Shown piece after piece: positions 13,514 to 25,715 of a stretch of DNA of 64,000 nt (positions are counted from its first letter, which is position 1; each line of letters opens with the position of its first letter). Made by a program: the position numbers and the translations under genes. Source of the DNA: Halichondria panicea (lineage: Eukaryota; Porifera; Demospongiae; Suberitida; Halichondriidae); the NCBI RefSeq assembly GCF_963675165.1, contig NC_087380.1:5402071-5466070 (forward strand), written 5' to 3'. The notes under the pieces were generated by a model. It saw nothing but the letters and a program-made list of their open reading frames with translations, was not told where the DNA came from and made no database searches.

Positions 13514-14355
13514 GATTGTTATAAGACTTGCATGTGCAAGCAGTGTTTACTTCAAGGTTAATTATTGAATGGGCAGAGATTCGTAGATCCTAATGAAGGG
13601 AGTCTATATATAGGACCTCCTCCCATTGCAGCAATACCAGGACGTAAGCAGAGTATGATCTTATTAGGTTTTATTATAATATTATAGTTCTGAGTAATCG
13701 CAAGAGCGTGTACACGTGACATGTACAAGCTTCATTAAAACCACTTGCGAGTAATTATAAACGCTATGAATAACGATTTCACAACTTAAGAATACCAGCA
13801 AAATGGCAGACAAATCTACCCTTGCAGCAATTTTAATTTCCTTGGATATTATAGCCATGTAATGATTTCGATGCTACCTGACTATGTATAATGAAACACA
13901 ATAATAATTATTACAGTACCCTTGTTATCTTGACAATTGGATACAGCATACTCTCCGTGTATATATCTACTTTCAACAATTAATTTTGATTTCCGTGGAT
14001 ATAGCCATGTAATGATGTTGACCATTAATTGTAAAGCAACAATTGCTTTCCGTATATAGGCTTGGTTTTCACCGCCCTTGCTATACATGACCATGGCCAA
14101 CGAGTAATTATGTGGAATGTTTTCTGTGGTGATGAACCTGAGTGCATGTGTGTAGGTGTAGCTAGTTATGAATATTTCATTGCCACACATGCAGCTCTCT
14201 TAAAGCCTGAGTGTGTGTAGGTGTAGCTAGTCAGTCATGAATGTTTCATTGCCACACGTGCAGCTCTTAATTGCATGCATAGACCATATAAGTATGATTA
14301 TGGTTAAGAGTGATTTCCTTGGGTATTTTCCTATTATAGTCTATTTCCTAACAAA

Positions 14356-14475
14356 TACCGTAGAGGGTAATTTTTGTGGGGCAAATATTCGTGGTTTTCA
14401 TTTGAATGTCTGACCACAATATTTACCCACAAATGAAGCCACCCTGCAGACAAAATATTCGTGGCTCGGGAATCA
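14356..14475. mobile_element. MITE fragment of the TACCGTATAGCGGGTAATTTTCG family
   Basis: It starts TACCGTAGAGGGTAATTTTT and continues with GTGGGGCAAATATTCGTGG and TCTGACCACAATATTTACCC. It is homologous to the fuller element at 39,869-40,078 but truncated on the right. Confidence 0.65.
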
Positions 14476-14621
14476 TTGGGTGTATGCATCATGTGATGGC
14501 TATTCTGCATGCTGTATAAATGTCACAGCTAGCAAATAGAACACAGTAATTTAATATCTCTACGTAAGTACACGCTATATAGGCCTAAAAGTAGTGTGAC
14601 CCCGCAATCATCATCATCATT

Positions 14622-17600
14622 ATGGCTACCAAAAAAGACCACAAAATTTCAAAAGCAGACTCCAAAAAGCCAATAGCAGTTAGAGTCCACCCTATCAATG
14701 TAGGGCAAGGAGATGCAATATTACTGGAGGTTAAATATGATAAAGGTAATTAAGTGATTGCATGATTGTGTCTTATACATGTAAAATTTTGTGATTCTTA
14801 CATAAATTTACAGTTTATCGAGATTTACAATAAGCTATCGTAAAAGAAGTGTGTTATTAATGGAGGTGCATGCATGTGCATGAGCACTCCCGGTTACGGT
14901 AAATAGTTTGCTCATGAATATTCATGATTTTCTTATAATGATTTTTGTGAACTATAAATGCCATGAGAGAAGTTTGAAACACATACATGATAAATATATT
15001 GGTGTATCATCCTGTATGACAAGTATCAGTCTTCAAAACGTTTTCCAGTGGAAGCTCTGAGCGATCATCAAGTTACTAGAAACAACATAAACTAGTAGTC
15101 ATTTTAAACTTCCAAAAACACTTCTAGCTCTGTGTTCTTGCTCTTATATGATGCTTCTTACCATTCTGGAGAGCGGGTCGAAGCGTTTTTTTCTTTCCAG
15201 GCCAAGAAACTCTCACAAAATAATAATATGTAGACCAACTCCACTTAAAATGGCGGCCAGAGCCAAGGAAAACAGCCTCTTGTGAGCTTTCAGTAGCCTT
15301 TTTTCGAAATATCTCTTCGACCCGCGCCGCCCTGCATATAGTGAAGCTACAGTAGACTGTACCTAAGCTTTATAGTAAAAATGTCTATTCGAGCCATGAA
15401 ATGACTACTGCGTTTCAGCTGTACTTCCAGCTCATTCTAGCTGGAAAAGATCACTAGATCAAGCTCATGAATAATTAATGAGCAAACGGTTGACCCTAAC
15501 CTTAAGAGTTGGCTTTATGATTGCTGGATTCCAATTTTAGCTCTCGTGTTTTCATGCACATGCAGGGTCATCCAAAAAGTGGCTGATCGATGGTGGCCGA
15601 GGACAAAAATCAACATTTTCTAACCTGATAACAGCTCTGGACGAGAACGATTGCATATCAATATCGACAGATGGCACCTATCAACAGATAAAGCTTGAAT
15701 CGATTGTCAATACTCATCCAGATGCCGACCATTATGGAGGAATTAATGCACTTTTAGGTACTGGAAACGAAGAAATTAGAAAGTTGGGTGAAAAGTTCAC
15801 TGTCTGCTGTCCCATCATAACCACCAAGGCTGCAAGTTTGTATGTGACAGATGAAATACCTGGTAATGAAACCACGTATGAGTGGTATCACGATCACGAT
15901 GCAGGTGATTGCCCTCATTTCTGGTTTCCGAAGGAACGAGGACTAGTATTAGAAAATCTACATCAACAATCGACTGTAGAAATAAAAAAAAATGATGATA
16001 AGCGAGATTGTAACGAAACAAGTGTTTTGACAACTGTGCAGATACCGGGAAGCACATACGATTACGATGTGGTGTTGACTGGCGACTCAAATGGTGAGAT
16101 CATCCTTGACACACTCAAACTAAAGTCTGAAAAAGACAAGCTGCGTAAGACCGTTGGTGTTTTCCAAGTGCCTCATCACGGAAGCAAGAACAACAGTACA
16201 TGTACTACAAAAGGAGAAGGTTCTTACCTGAGTTGTCATACATTTTACATGGAATTTGATGCAGACATCTACTTAATCAGTCATGGCAATCACAGAGGCT
16301 ACGATCATCCGCATAGTGAAGTTATCACAGGCATTCTCTCTGCAGCTGTCAAGAAAGAACAGCATTGTAAAATAGTAGTCACAGCAACACGGTTTAATGG
16401 AACCAAAATCATTGAGGATGATACCGTAAGCAACTGGAGGTATTATGTTGATATCTACAATTTTCCACCGTATGTCACCCTGGATCCAAACGATGTGAAA
16501 CCGCCTGAGGGTTTAAAGCTGTATAACAAAAAGGTACACACTTAATTCATTTCAGAGTAAAGAAATTTAATATAAGTATACTATTATAATATAGTAGTCT
16601 AGTAGAAAACAGACTTTAAGGTAGAGTTATATCTATGCCTCGGTGCACATGCGCAAGCGAGGTATACAGTAGTGTGCCTGTGTGTGTCGACTGCTACAGA
16701 TGCTCAAGGTCAATGCAGTGCAAAGTATAGGTCATGTTTTTTATTCTTTATTCGTGTATTTGCAAAATAATGCTTCGTTCTCGAGTTACGTTTACTTTGG
16801 AATACCTTTTTAGAAGAGTGCATAGCAAAACTATTTCACGGAGTGTTGCTACTCCTTAGCTATTGGTAGCTGCAAGAGTGAGAAGAGAGCTGCAACGCTC
16901 TGCTGATGCAGACATACATTTTAGACTTGAACTTTTGGCATTGATCGTTTTTAACAACAATCATCGTCAATCATTACCCACTCCTGTGATTCTGGATTCT
17001 GCCTGCTAGTCTAATGAATTAGCCGCCCTTCCATGGGAGATTCTCTGCCTGCATGCAGCAATGCAAAATGTTCATCATGATAGTACTCGCTAATCCAAAT
17101 AGAGCGGGACCAGACCCCATCCGAATACATGACATTTCCGGATTAACAGATGCCATTAATTGATTATGAATATCATTAACGAAGACACTTTTGTACATGT
17201 ATTATGATATTACTGTGGCCAGAAGGGAAGCTGCTAGCTAGAATAGTCTTTATCTTAACTTTCTTCCCAATACATGTACAGTGAGTCTTGTGAGCTCTCT
17301 CTTCGTTTTCTTTACAGTGACCATTGTCTTGAGCAGTTTATTATTGCTGATGATTCAACTAAGCAATTTACATTGCGCATGCGCAGAACTCTATTCTACT
17401 GACAGCCCCTCCTCTTTTTCAGTTTTCCATTTTGTCCGGATTTGCGAGGTTTCAGATTAAAGGGGTCCAGATTAGCGAGGTTCTACTGTAGTAGCTTTGG
17501 CATCTCCACTGAGGCATCAGCATCCGCGGTGCTTTCATTTAACTATAAACTCGAGGTCAAACTCTAGACTTTAGGTGCCATAGAGCAGGTTTACCCGAGG

Positions 17601-20600
17601 CGCATGTGGGCGGCCACAGGTATAGCAGTCCGTTATTTGCTATATCTGAGTCTGCATCGATAGCCTCTACACAAGTTATTATGCCTCGGTGCGCATGTGC
17701 TCGCTTAAGCGAGGTATACGGTATAGCATCAGGAGTACATGAAGGGTACGTAACTACTATATACAGCCCATACAAACGTGTTGTTGTCTGACTCGTCATA
17801 CGAAGGGTGTATGAAGAGAAAAGGGCATGCAACTACAATTTATATTGCACGTGCATTTTATACTTTGACAGCCTTTATTCCCTAGTGGGCGGTTGGCTAA
17901 ATATAGCATATCCTGCTGACTCATCAATAATACGACGCATACACAGTATACATTGTGAGTTGCATGTACTATGTGTGTAAACGCCCACATCTCAAGTGGC
18001 TGTACAACCGCACTCAAAACCCAAAAAACAGTGTGGTTACTTACATGTATTATATGCAAGCACATGGTAGAATTTCTGATTGTAGCCTGCCTGCCATACA
18101 TGGTAATGTCATATTTACATGAAGTGATCTCAGAGGAGGTAGAAAAACAGGTCTCATTTGGTCGCTAATGAGGTATCGTACAAGTATCTTGATCGCCGTT
18201 TTTGCACATGATATTCACAGCCATGTGGCTCGATGTTAGAAGTGGTTACAAGCGAATTAGAAGTAAACAGTCTTCAACAGAGTTAGCTAGAGACTAGTCA
18301 GCTCTAAGCACTAACAGTGGGGCCAAACGCTAGTTGTTTGCTCAAAGTCAGTTTCAAAGTGTGCCTACTGGACGGTTTTTTTCTGAGGTTGTTGTTGCGT
18401 TTGGCCTGTTAGAGATATACAATCTCTCTTCTGAGACATAGATATTGTAGACTCAGCCAAAACTAATCTCTAGCTAGCTCTGTTGGAGACGGTTCACTTT
18501 TAATTCGCTTGTAATCACTTATAACATAGAGCCACATGGCTGTCGCACATGAGCAAACACTGATATCATTTGTGCAAAAATGCAATTAAGACCCCTGTAC
18601 GATACCCTCATTAACGACCTAATGAGGCCTAGCTGTCCTACCTCCTCTGCTGTCCTACCTCCTCTGAAGTGATCTCGTACCAAGAAAAATGAAGAATTAC
18701 GATTGTATAGTTGTTGATTCCTTGCCGCGCCGCATGCAGGAGCCATAAGACTCCAGGCTTCTTCGCTAACTTTGTTCAGATCCTAGTCCACAATGCATGT
18801 CTCATACACTATACTAAAAGTCCGTTCTCAGCATGCCTCTTGCTCCTGGTGGGTGTGGTTTCCTGGGGAATATTAGAACCCACAAACTTTTCTGCTGAAG
18901 GCTCTGGAGCCAAATAGCGAAAATTTGCACCCGCGAAAATTTCCCACTCTATACAGTAGTAGTATTACATTAAAGTCTTGCAACCATGGTACAAACAATA
19001 CACACACATGCATGCAAGGAGTTTGGAAGAAAAACTTAGGGAAATAATTGGTAAGACTATATAATTATACACATGAAGTTAATTTATACATGCAGGTGCC
19101 AGCACCGAGTTTAGAAGAAAAACTCGCAAAAAATAATTTGCAGAGGAGGGAGGTAATTGATCATGACGGCAACAGCTTCTTTAAAGCCGTCAGTAAAGCA
19201 CTAGAACACAAGCAAAACTCACCCACTGAGCTGAGAAAGAGGCTTGTTAAACACTTGAAGACAAATTCAAAATTATACTATTCAAGATTGGGAGCAACTT
19301 CAATGAAAGAGTATAAGACGCTCTGTTCACTGGATGGCCCTTTATCCTCTAATATTGAAAAAATTCTGCCTGAGGCAATGGCACAGACACTACGAATGCA
19401 AATAAAAGTTATCCCTGCGAATCCTAAACAAGAGGACAAGTTTTATGGAACTGAACCTGCTATTCAACTACTACACGACATTGATCACTATGACTACGTT
19501 CTGCCAATTACGTCTCCAGGAGATACCATAAACAAATCAGACGCATTGCCACTTCGTACTACAGAGACTCCTCTCAAGAGAAAAGAAAGTCCAGCCTCAG
19601 CAAACGGAACATTAAGCAGACGCAAACTGGTTCTACCTGCAGCTGGTACAAGGTGAGATAAATAACTTAGTTTTGTTCACATGATCTTCACCCAATTAGC
19701 AACATAACTTAATTCACACTAAGTGTGGATTAAGTACCTTTTCATGAAAAATAACAATACAAGAACAAAACCAATTGAGACATTCGATTCAACAGGTCAA
19801 GCTGTACACATGGCAGGCTATACTGGACAATAATCACAGCACGTGATTGATTGTTATGTAATCCCTAATTGCCAATTATTCTAGAGCTGCACTGCACGAT
19901 CTTCTCTTACAATCTCTTTGATGAAGTTATACAACTCTCAGTTATAAGCCACCGTATACCTTAGCAACCACATAGCAACGGGCTAGAAATAAATAAATAC
20001 CAAATACCGTGCTTCACCGTCGAACCGCCTATATTAAATAACTGCCCACCCCCTCCACTACAGCTGCTTTGTAACTATAGGTGAAGCATTTGAATTATAT
20101 ACTTAAGCTTGAAAGTAGTAGAAGCGCCAACTATTGCACATTCTTATAATTCGGTCAAAGGTCAACATTATGCAAGATTTTCGCGGATGGACCATTACAA
20201 AGGATTTCGCGGATATTATTTTCGTGGTCTGAGTTCCAGTCTTTTGGCGCATGCGCACATCAACATGCAGCTGTACTTCCACACCATTAGCCTCGAATCC
20301 AGGCCTAGCCTATAACGGTGAGGCACCTCTTATTGTCGATAGGTGTGGTCAATAATACTGAACACGCCTACTATTCAATAAAGATATAAATTTTCGCGGT
20401 AGAGGCTCAATCCGCGAAAACCGCAACCCTCGAAATATACCCGCTATACGGTACAGCCCATACAAACATGTGATGTGTTGTTGTCTGACTCGTCATACTA
20501 TGTTTGTAAAACGCCCACATCTCAAGTGACTGTACAACCACACTAAAAAAAACAATGTGCTGGTTAATTACATTTATTGTGCAAGCATAATTATGAGTAG

Positions 20601-23600
20601 AATTTCTGATTGTAGCCCGCCTCCCTTAGCCATACATGGTAATGTCATATTTACATGAAGTGATCTCAGAGGAGGGTTTCCAGAAAGGTTTGCACAAGCC
20701 CCCTTTATAGTGCAGTGTTTCTAGCTCTAGTTAGCCCGATGAAGGAATCAGTCTAAACTAGTTAGACTATATGTGCATTCGGTATCTATGGTTATAGTGT
20801 CCCTCGACCCTCGGGCTTTGGGACACTATAAAACATAGATCCCTCATGTGTAGGACAGGTCTCTAGGTTGCTTAATGAGGGTATCGTACAATGATCTTAA
20901 TTGCAGTTTTTGCACATGATATTCACGTGCGACAGCCATGTGTCTCGATGTTAGAAGTGGTTACAAGCGAATTAGAAGTGAACAGTCTCCAACAGAGTTA
21001 GCTAGAGACTAGTCAGCTCTAGCACTAACAGTGGGGCCAAACGCTAGTCGTTTACTCAAAGTCAGTTTCAACGCAAAAGACGTCCAGCGCGAACTGTTTC
21101 CAGAACAAGGGTGAGATAAATATCAGTTGTGCACATGGTATAGGCTATAGATCACATGAAAGCACTAAATACCTTACACACCTAGCCAAGATCACGTGTT
21201 TTTTAATGCTAGTGCACTCGGATGGGCTCTTGGTTACGTAATGTACTCGGCTTTGCCTCGTGCACCACGTTAACCTCTAGTCCATCCTTGGCACACAAAT
21301 AAAAAAACACATAATCATGGCTAGGTGTATTCTAAATAATTATATGTACCTCGAATTCCTCCTACTGACCAGACCAGGACAGCCAAAGAGAGTCTAGATA
21401 AGAGTGGTAAGAGTCGAGGCAAATCACAACCCTCTGTGCAACCTGCACCGGTACAAATACCAATCACAAGGTTTGTACAGTGCATGATACCCAGGTAGAA
21501 TTATGGTCAAAAATCGCATACATACAACATTAAGCATGGGCACGGGCGTATTAAAGTACCTTATAGGGGAGCTATTTCGTATGGTAGAATTTCATATATT
21601 TTTAGAGCATCATACAAAAACAAAAACTACGAAATTATTCAATAAGTTTAACGTCACTATCTTGATCGAGTTGTACGAATATTTAAAATGAATGGGTAGT
21701 TCATACGAAAATTTTACCACCGAAAATTACCCGCTGTACGTACTTATTGCGCAGTGGTTTTGTGCATTGGTTAAACCCAAACCCCCTGTGGTCACAGCTA
21801 TAATTGCAGTTTTATTTTACTCATTTGTAGCACTTCTCAGAGAGACAGGCTGTGCAGCTCTAGAATAATTAATAGCAATCACATAATACTGAGCCAGCGA
21901 ATATGTTACAGAAAACTCAGCGTTTTTTTTAACAAAATACTGTAGCTATCAAAACTAGAGCACTAAAGTGCAAACCCTTGGCTGGTGACATGATTATAAA
22001 GGAGTGATATAATGCAGTGCATGTAGTGATGTATGACTGATCTGTCTATAGCACAGCAACTCAGGAGCAATAAAACTAAACCAGACTGGAGGCATGCTGA
22101 AACATTTTTGAGAACAGAGTTTAGTAGTGGTATATATATGGGACATATGTGACAGGGTCTGGGAAAACCAGACTATTGGAGCAGACTAAAATTTTGGTGA
22201 TTAATGTACCAAGTGATAGAGCATCGCATCGCCTACACAATGATATGCTTAGTGTTCACATACCTAGTTTCATACCCGAGTCATGCGCGTTGGAAACTCA
22301 AAGCCGTAAAATGTAGTATCGAGAAAAACGGCTCTCAAAGATTGCTTAATTAGGAAAAATAAGGTAATAGCGAAAGTTTGGACGAAGCGTTTCGATGGAA
22401 AGAGTTGGATTTAGAGCATCAGATTTTACAGAGAGGTAGTAGAAGGACTGTAGATACTTATACATCAATAATATTTTATTTGAGATTTTATACTGTAGGC
22501 ATAAATTTAGCTGTAGCTCAATACTAAATTCTGCTCCAATAGTCTGGTTTTCCCAGAGCCTGTCACATATGTTCACTGTGGATCACACCAAAGAAGACTA
22601 GAGTCTTAGAGAAGTATGGCTCCTGGAGTCCTGCATGGTTCCGATGTCATAAAATGTTAGGCCCCCCATGAGATTGGGCCCCCCCGGGCCTAGAATTTTA
22701 ACATTTTAGGCCCCCCATTAACAGCGCAACAGTGGTAACATTATGACAGTGCATTCTCAAAATACACCAATACAGTCTTCTATGGTCTTCACAGTCTAAT
22801 ATGCAGACAGCAGTGCCAGTTACTGAATGCAGCTCTCCTCACATGCACACACACATTTCATGCATGTACGTATACATGAGCAGTAGTATACCACTGGTCT
22901 CACAGCCATCACACTGCACCATGTCATTCTATGAATCAGGCCTCATGCAGCACGAAGCACATAGGTGCCAACTGTCCCGAATTGGTCAGGACTGTCCAAG
23001 ATTACCCTTGTCCCGCAAGGAAACTGCTATTGTGATTCCACCATAGATACAACAGTTTCTCTCTTGACTTCTATTTATGATTCCACATTACTTGAGAGCT
23101 GAGCCAGTGATGCTATTGGAGCATCCCCACAACAATTTACATCTTCTATGTATAGGAAAACATGGAGGAAGATATGAATTGTTGTCTTTGCACTGAAATT
23201 GTGTGCTTTATACTTTTTTGTCCTGAAATTTGGCTGAGAAAGTAAGCACGAAGTTGCAAATATGGCGATAGCTATATGCAACAACATCGATTGTCTTACA
23301 GGCAGATCCAACATTGCAGAGCTGCATCAAAGAATTTAACTCTTATAGGTAAAGCATGAGTAACTTGAAAGGTAAAGCATGAGTAACTTTAAAGGTAAAT
23401 CTTCCTTCACTTTGAATTCCATGCTGATAGAATAATAATGCAAACATTTTTGCTACTTTGATACAGAGTCTTTGCATGCATGCAGTCTCTTTGATGCTTT
23501 GTCAACTAATAGAGCTAACCTTACCATATTATTATATCTCTTTGACTTCGTTCTATTGTGCAGAAAAGGATAGCAGAAGAGGGGGGCCTAATCTCACAGT

Positions 23601-25715
23601 GGGGGGCCTAGAATGTTAACAGTTTGGACCCCTGGGGGGCCTAAACTGTTAACATTCTAGGCCCGGGGGGGGCCCAAAATTTTATGACACCGGTGCTATA
23701 GTTGAGACAACAAACCAGTCACAATTCCAGCTGTCTACTTTAGTGACTCTTTTCCATTGTTCCTGGTATGGGATCACTTCAGCTGCAAATAAGTGCCTCG
23801 AATAAAGGCCACATGTGTATAGCTTGCTCAACGTGCAAGTTTTAAAAGCTTCTGAGCTTGACAAAAAGGCTTAAATATCAAAATCTGCCACTATTAAAAT
23901 GAAAGCACCGCGGTTACTGATGTCTCGGTGGATGTGTCAAAGGTAAAACTAGCTATTGCTAATAGACACATGATATCATGAACATTTTTGCAGGCAGAAT
24001 CACAGGAAAACTCAAAAAGTAGGAAAGGATCGATCATGATTGTTGCTAAAGGATCAAATTATGCCAAACGTCTAATTAATGGCTGTTGCATCAGTCAGCA
24101 GAGCCTTGCAGCTCGCTACCAATAGCTAGTGTTCTAGTGCAGAGCTATAACTACTAAAGTAGAGTAGCAACAATCCATGAACAAATTTTGTTACGCACTT
24201 TTCAAAAGGTTGCAATGGCATTCGAAGTATTAAAGTAAAACTAGGCATACTCGAGAACCAAAAATTATTTTGCAAATCCAATAAAACATGACTAGAAGCC
24301 TATAGCCGGAAAGTCTGATATTTGAGCAGCTGTAACACACACACACACACAAACACATTACCGTATACCCCGCTTGCGCATGCACACCGTGACATAATTA
24401 CTTGTTGTGGAAGGCTATCCATGCTGCAGACTCAGAAATTACAAACTAACAAACAAATCAAACGACTACTCCGCTCGTGGCCGCCCACGCGCCTCGGGTA
24501 ACTACCGACAGTAAGTGTGCCAGTTCTTAGGCACGTGGTCACTGCACTGAGCATGATTGTTGTGTAATCGCTAATTGCCAATTATTCCAGAGCTGCATTA
24601 CGCCTGTCATATATACTGTATTTTTCGAGGCACTTAATTTCGTGGAAGAGATAACAACACGTTTGTATGGGCTGCATAGTAGTTGCTTACTCCCTTTCAT
24701 GCACTCCTGGCGATAGACGGTATAAATAGCGTGAAATTTTGAGGGGCTTAATATCGTGGGTTAGCAATCTTATACAAAAAAATTAAATACGGAATGGCCT
24801 CTAAAAACATTTCATTGAATAATTTTCGTGGGTTAACTGCTTACTGGAAGCCATGCCTCTAATCTCAGCGAGTTATTAATTCTAATTACTAATTAAAGAA
24901 CAATTTTTTTACTACATGTGTAAAACGCCCACATCTCAAGTGGCCTACAAACGCAATCAAAACAGTGTGGTTAATTACATGCATTGCGCAAGTCCATGTG
25001 GCTAACTATATATAGCTAGCTCTTGCACAACAAAGCCTAAGAAAAGCAAAAATGTGGCTATAGCTCTTACCAGGAGTGCATTCCTGCTCATGAACAATGC
25101 CTAAGCAAAGTAAAAAAGAAACACAGCAAAGCAACTGTGTAGAAATCGCCAAAAAGCTTGCCACTGAAAATAATAATCTAGCATTTATAATTAACTGAAG
25201 AAGTAGAGAAGTACCACAACTATACCTGGGAGAAAACAGGTTTTTAATATCATCTCAATGATGGTTTGGTGAAGCTAGTAGACTGCGAGGTGTTTACTGT
25301 AGAAGTGAAACAATGTTCAACTTGTTCTGTACATCAGACTTCCTGGGAGATATCTAGTTGAGAGGTTAAGCATTCTCTAAGATGACATCAGTAGATCTAG
25401 ATCTATGCTCTTCTATAATATCTCAGGAGTGTGAATTTATATGGTGTGTATAGTAGTTGCTTACTCCTCTTCATGTACTCCTGATACCGTATATATACGG
25501 TATAAATTATAGCTAATAATTATTTTACAATTCACTCATACAGTAAAATATGCAACATCTGCAAGAAATCAGCAACTCCCAAGACCACATGGTATGATTG
25601 CAAGAACCCTAAATGTCCAGTCAATACACACACTACATGTGAAGAGAAATCGAGAAAAAAAAAGGAAGCAACTTCCCCCTATTGTAAATATTGCAGAACG
25701 AAGAAAACAAAATAA
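14622..25715 (+). CDS. ComEC-type MBL-fold / OTU-like (Ser for Cys) / PHD-like finger protein, paralogue 1
   Basis: Exons in matching phase: 14,622-14,745; 15,566-16,533; 19,096-19,652; 21,378-21,470; 25,544-25,715; about 637 residues. The start is the only ATG before VRVHPINVGQGDAILLEV. The MBL domain (~15-340) has LIDGG, THPDADHYGG at ~91 (the HxHxDH motif with Asp for the second His, as in ComEC proteins), LTGDS at ~212, PHHGS at ~244 and HPHSEVI at ~287. The OTU-like domain (~380-500) has DGNSFFKAVSKAL with Ser ~391 at the Cys position, and DHYDYV with the expected His ~495. A basic linker exon leads to CNIC-WYDC-KC-H-C-YCKYC. In the reading chosen, translation stops at 25,713. A further finger half, CRVCGGAGHVHC, lies one frame over at ~25,735, suggesting a recent frameshift. 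No signal peptide is seen, so a cytosolic or nuclear protein is inferred. Function unknown; a hydrolase fused to a ubiquitin-related fold fits a signalling or immune role. Confidence 0.78.
16632..17010. repeat. Dispersed repeat R1 copy
   Basis: It begins ATGCCTCGGTGCACATGCGC and AAGCGAGGTATACAGTAG, then a short TG tract, GCTGCAAGAGTGAGAAGAGAGC and a TTCTCGAGTTACG block. Better copies lie at 51,526-52,048 and 23,897-24,398 in the opposite orientation. It is in intron 2 of the MBL-OTU gene. Confidence 0.7.
17080..17490. mobile_element. MITE-like element ending GCGAGGTTCTACTGTAG
   Basis: The right end, read in reverse, is CTACAGTAGAACCTCGCTAA followed by TCTGGACCCC. The left end near 17,086 reads TACTCGCTAATCCAAATAGA and GCGGGACC. 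The ends are imperfect inverted repeats about 400 bp apart, of the pogo/Tigger-derived MITE style. The left end is degenerate. Confidence 0.5.
18126..18676. mobile_element. Foldback element with ~170-bp inverted arms
   Basis: The left arm from GATCTCAGAGGAGGTAG, through ATGAGGTATCGTACAAG, CACATGATATTCACAGCCAT and GCGAATTAGAAGT to GAGTTAGCTAGAGACTAG, is repeated inverted from ~18,440 to 18,676. The right arm carries an extra tandem CTACCTCCTCTG unit. A single-arm copy of the same family occurs at 20,640-21,075. It lies in intron 2 of the MBL-OTU gene. Confidence 0.75.
19653..21377. other. Intron 3 of MBL-OTU paralogue 1: repeat relics
   Basis: This holds a CGCGAAAA/CCGCTATACGG MITE end at 20,380-20,460, a second copy of the 17,971-18,140 repeat at 20,506-20,676, and a foldback arm at ~20,640-21,075. 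At 20,788-20,845 is a hairpin (TATAGTGTCCC pairing with GGGACACTATA). At 21,068-21,116, CGCAAAAGACG to CAAGGGTGAGATAAATATC looks like a worn echo of the end of exon 3 and its donor. Confidence 0.55.
22143..22573. mobile_element. MITE with ~41-bp terminal inverted repeats (CATATGTGACAGG family)
   Basis: The left end CATATGTGACAGGGTCTGGG, then AAAACCAGACTATTGGAGCAG, is mirrored at 22,532-22,573 (CTGCTCCAATAGTCTGGTTT, then TCCCAGAGCCTGTCACATATG). The arms differ at one or two bases. The ~350-bp interior has no coding signal; the minus-strand frame here is an AT-rich accident. Confidence 0.8.
22641..23694. mobile_element. ~1.05-kb non-autonomous element with GC-rich inverted ends
   Basis: The left end GATGTCATAAAATGTTAGGC, then a C run and CCTAGAATTTTAACA, is matched inverted at 23,575-23,694 (CCTAGAATGTTAACA, then a GGGGGG run, CCCAAAATTTTATGACACC). 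The right terminal region contains an internal tandem palindrome of the CCTAGAATGTTAACAGTTT motif. There is no transposase frame inside, so it depends on another element. Confidence 0.7.
23780..24503. repeat. Repeat R2 split by an inserted R1 copy
   Basis: The R2 left part (to ~23,896) ends in ATATCAAAATCTGCCA. R1 spans ~23,897-24,398, from GAAAGCACCGCGG to CTTGCGCATGCACACCGTG. R2 resumes with TTGTTGTGGAAGGCTATCCA and ends CGCGCCTCGGGTAA at 24,503. The uninterrupted R2 at 37,583-37,873 shows the ancestral junction. The nesting gives the order of insertion: R2 first, R1 later. Confidence 0.65.
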
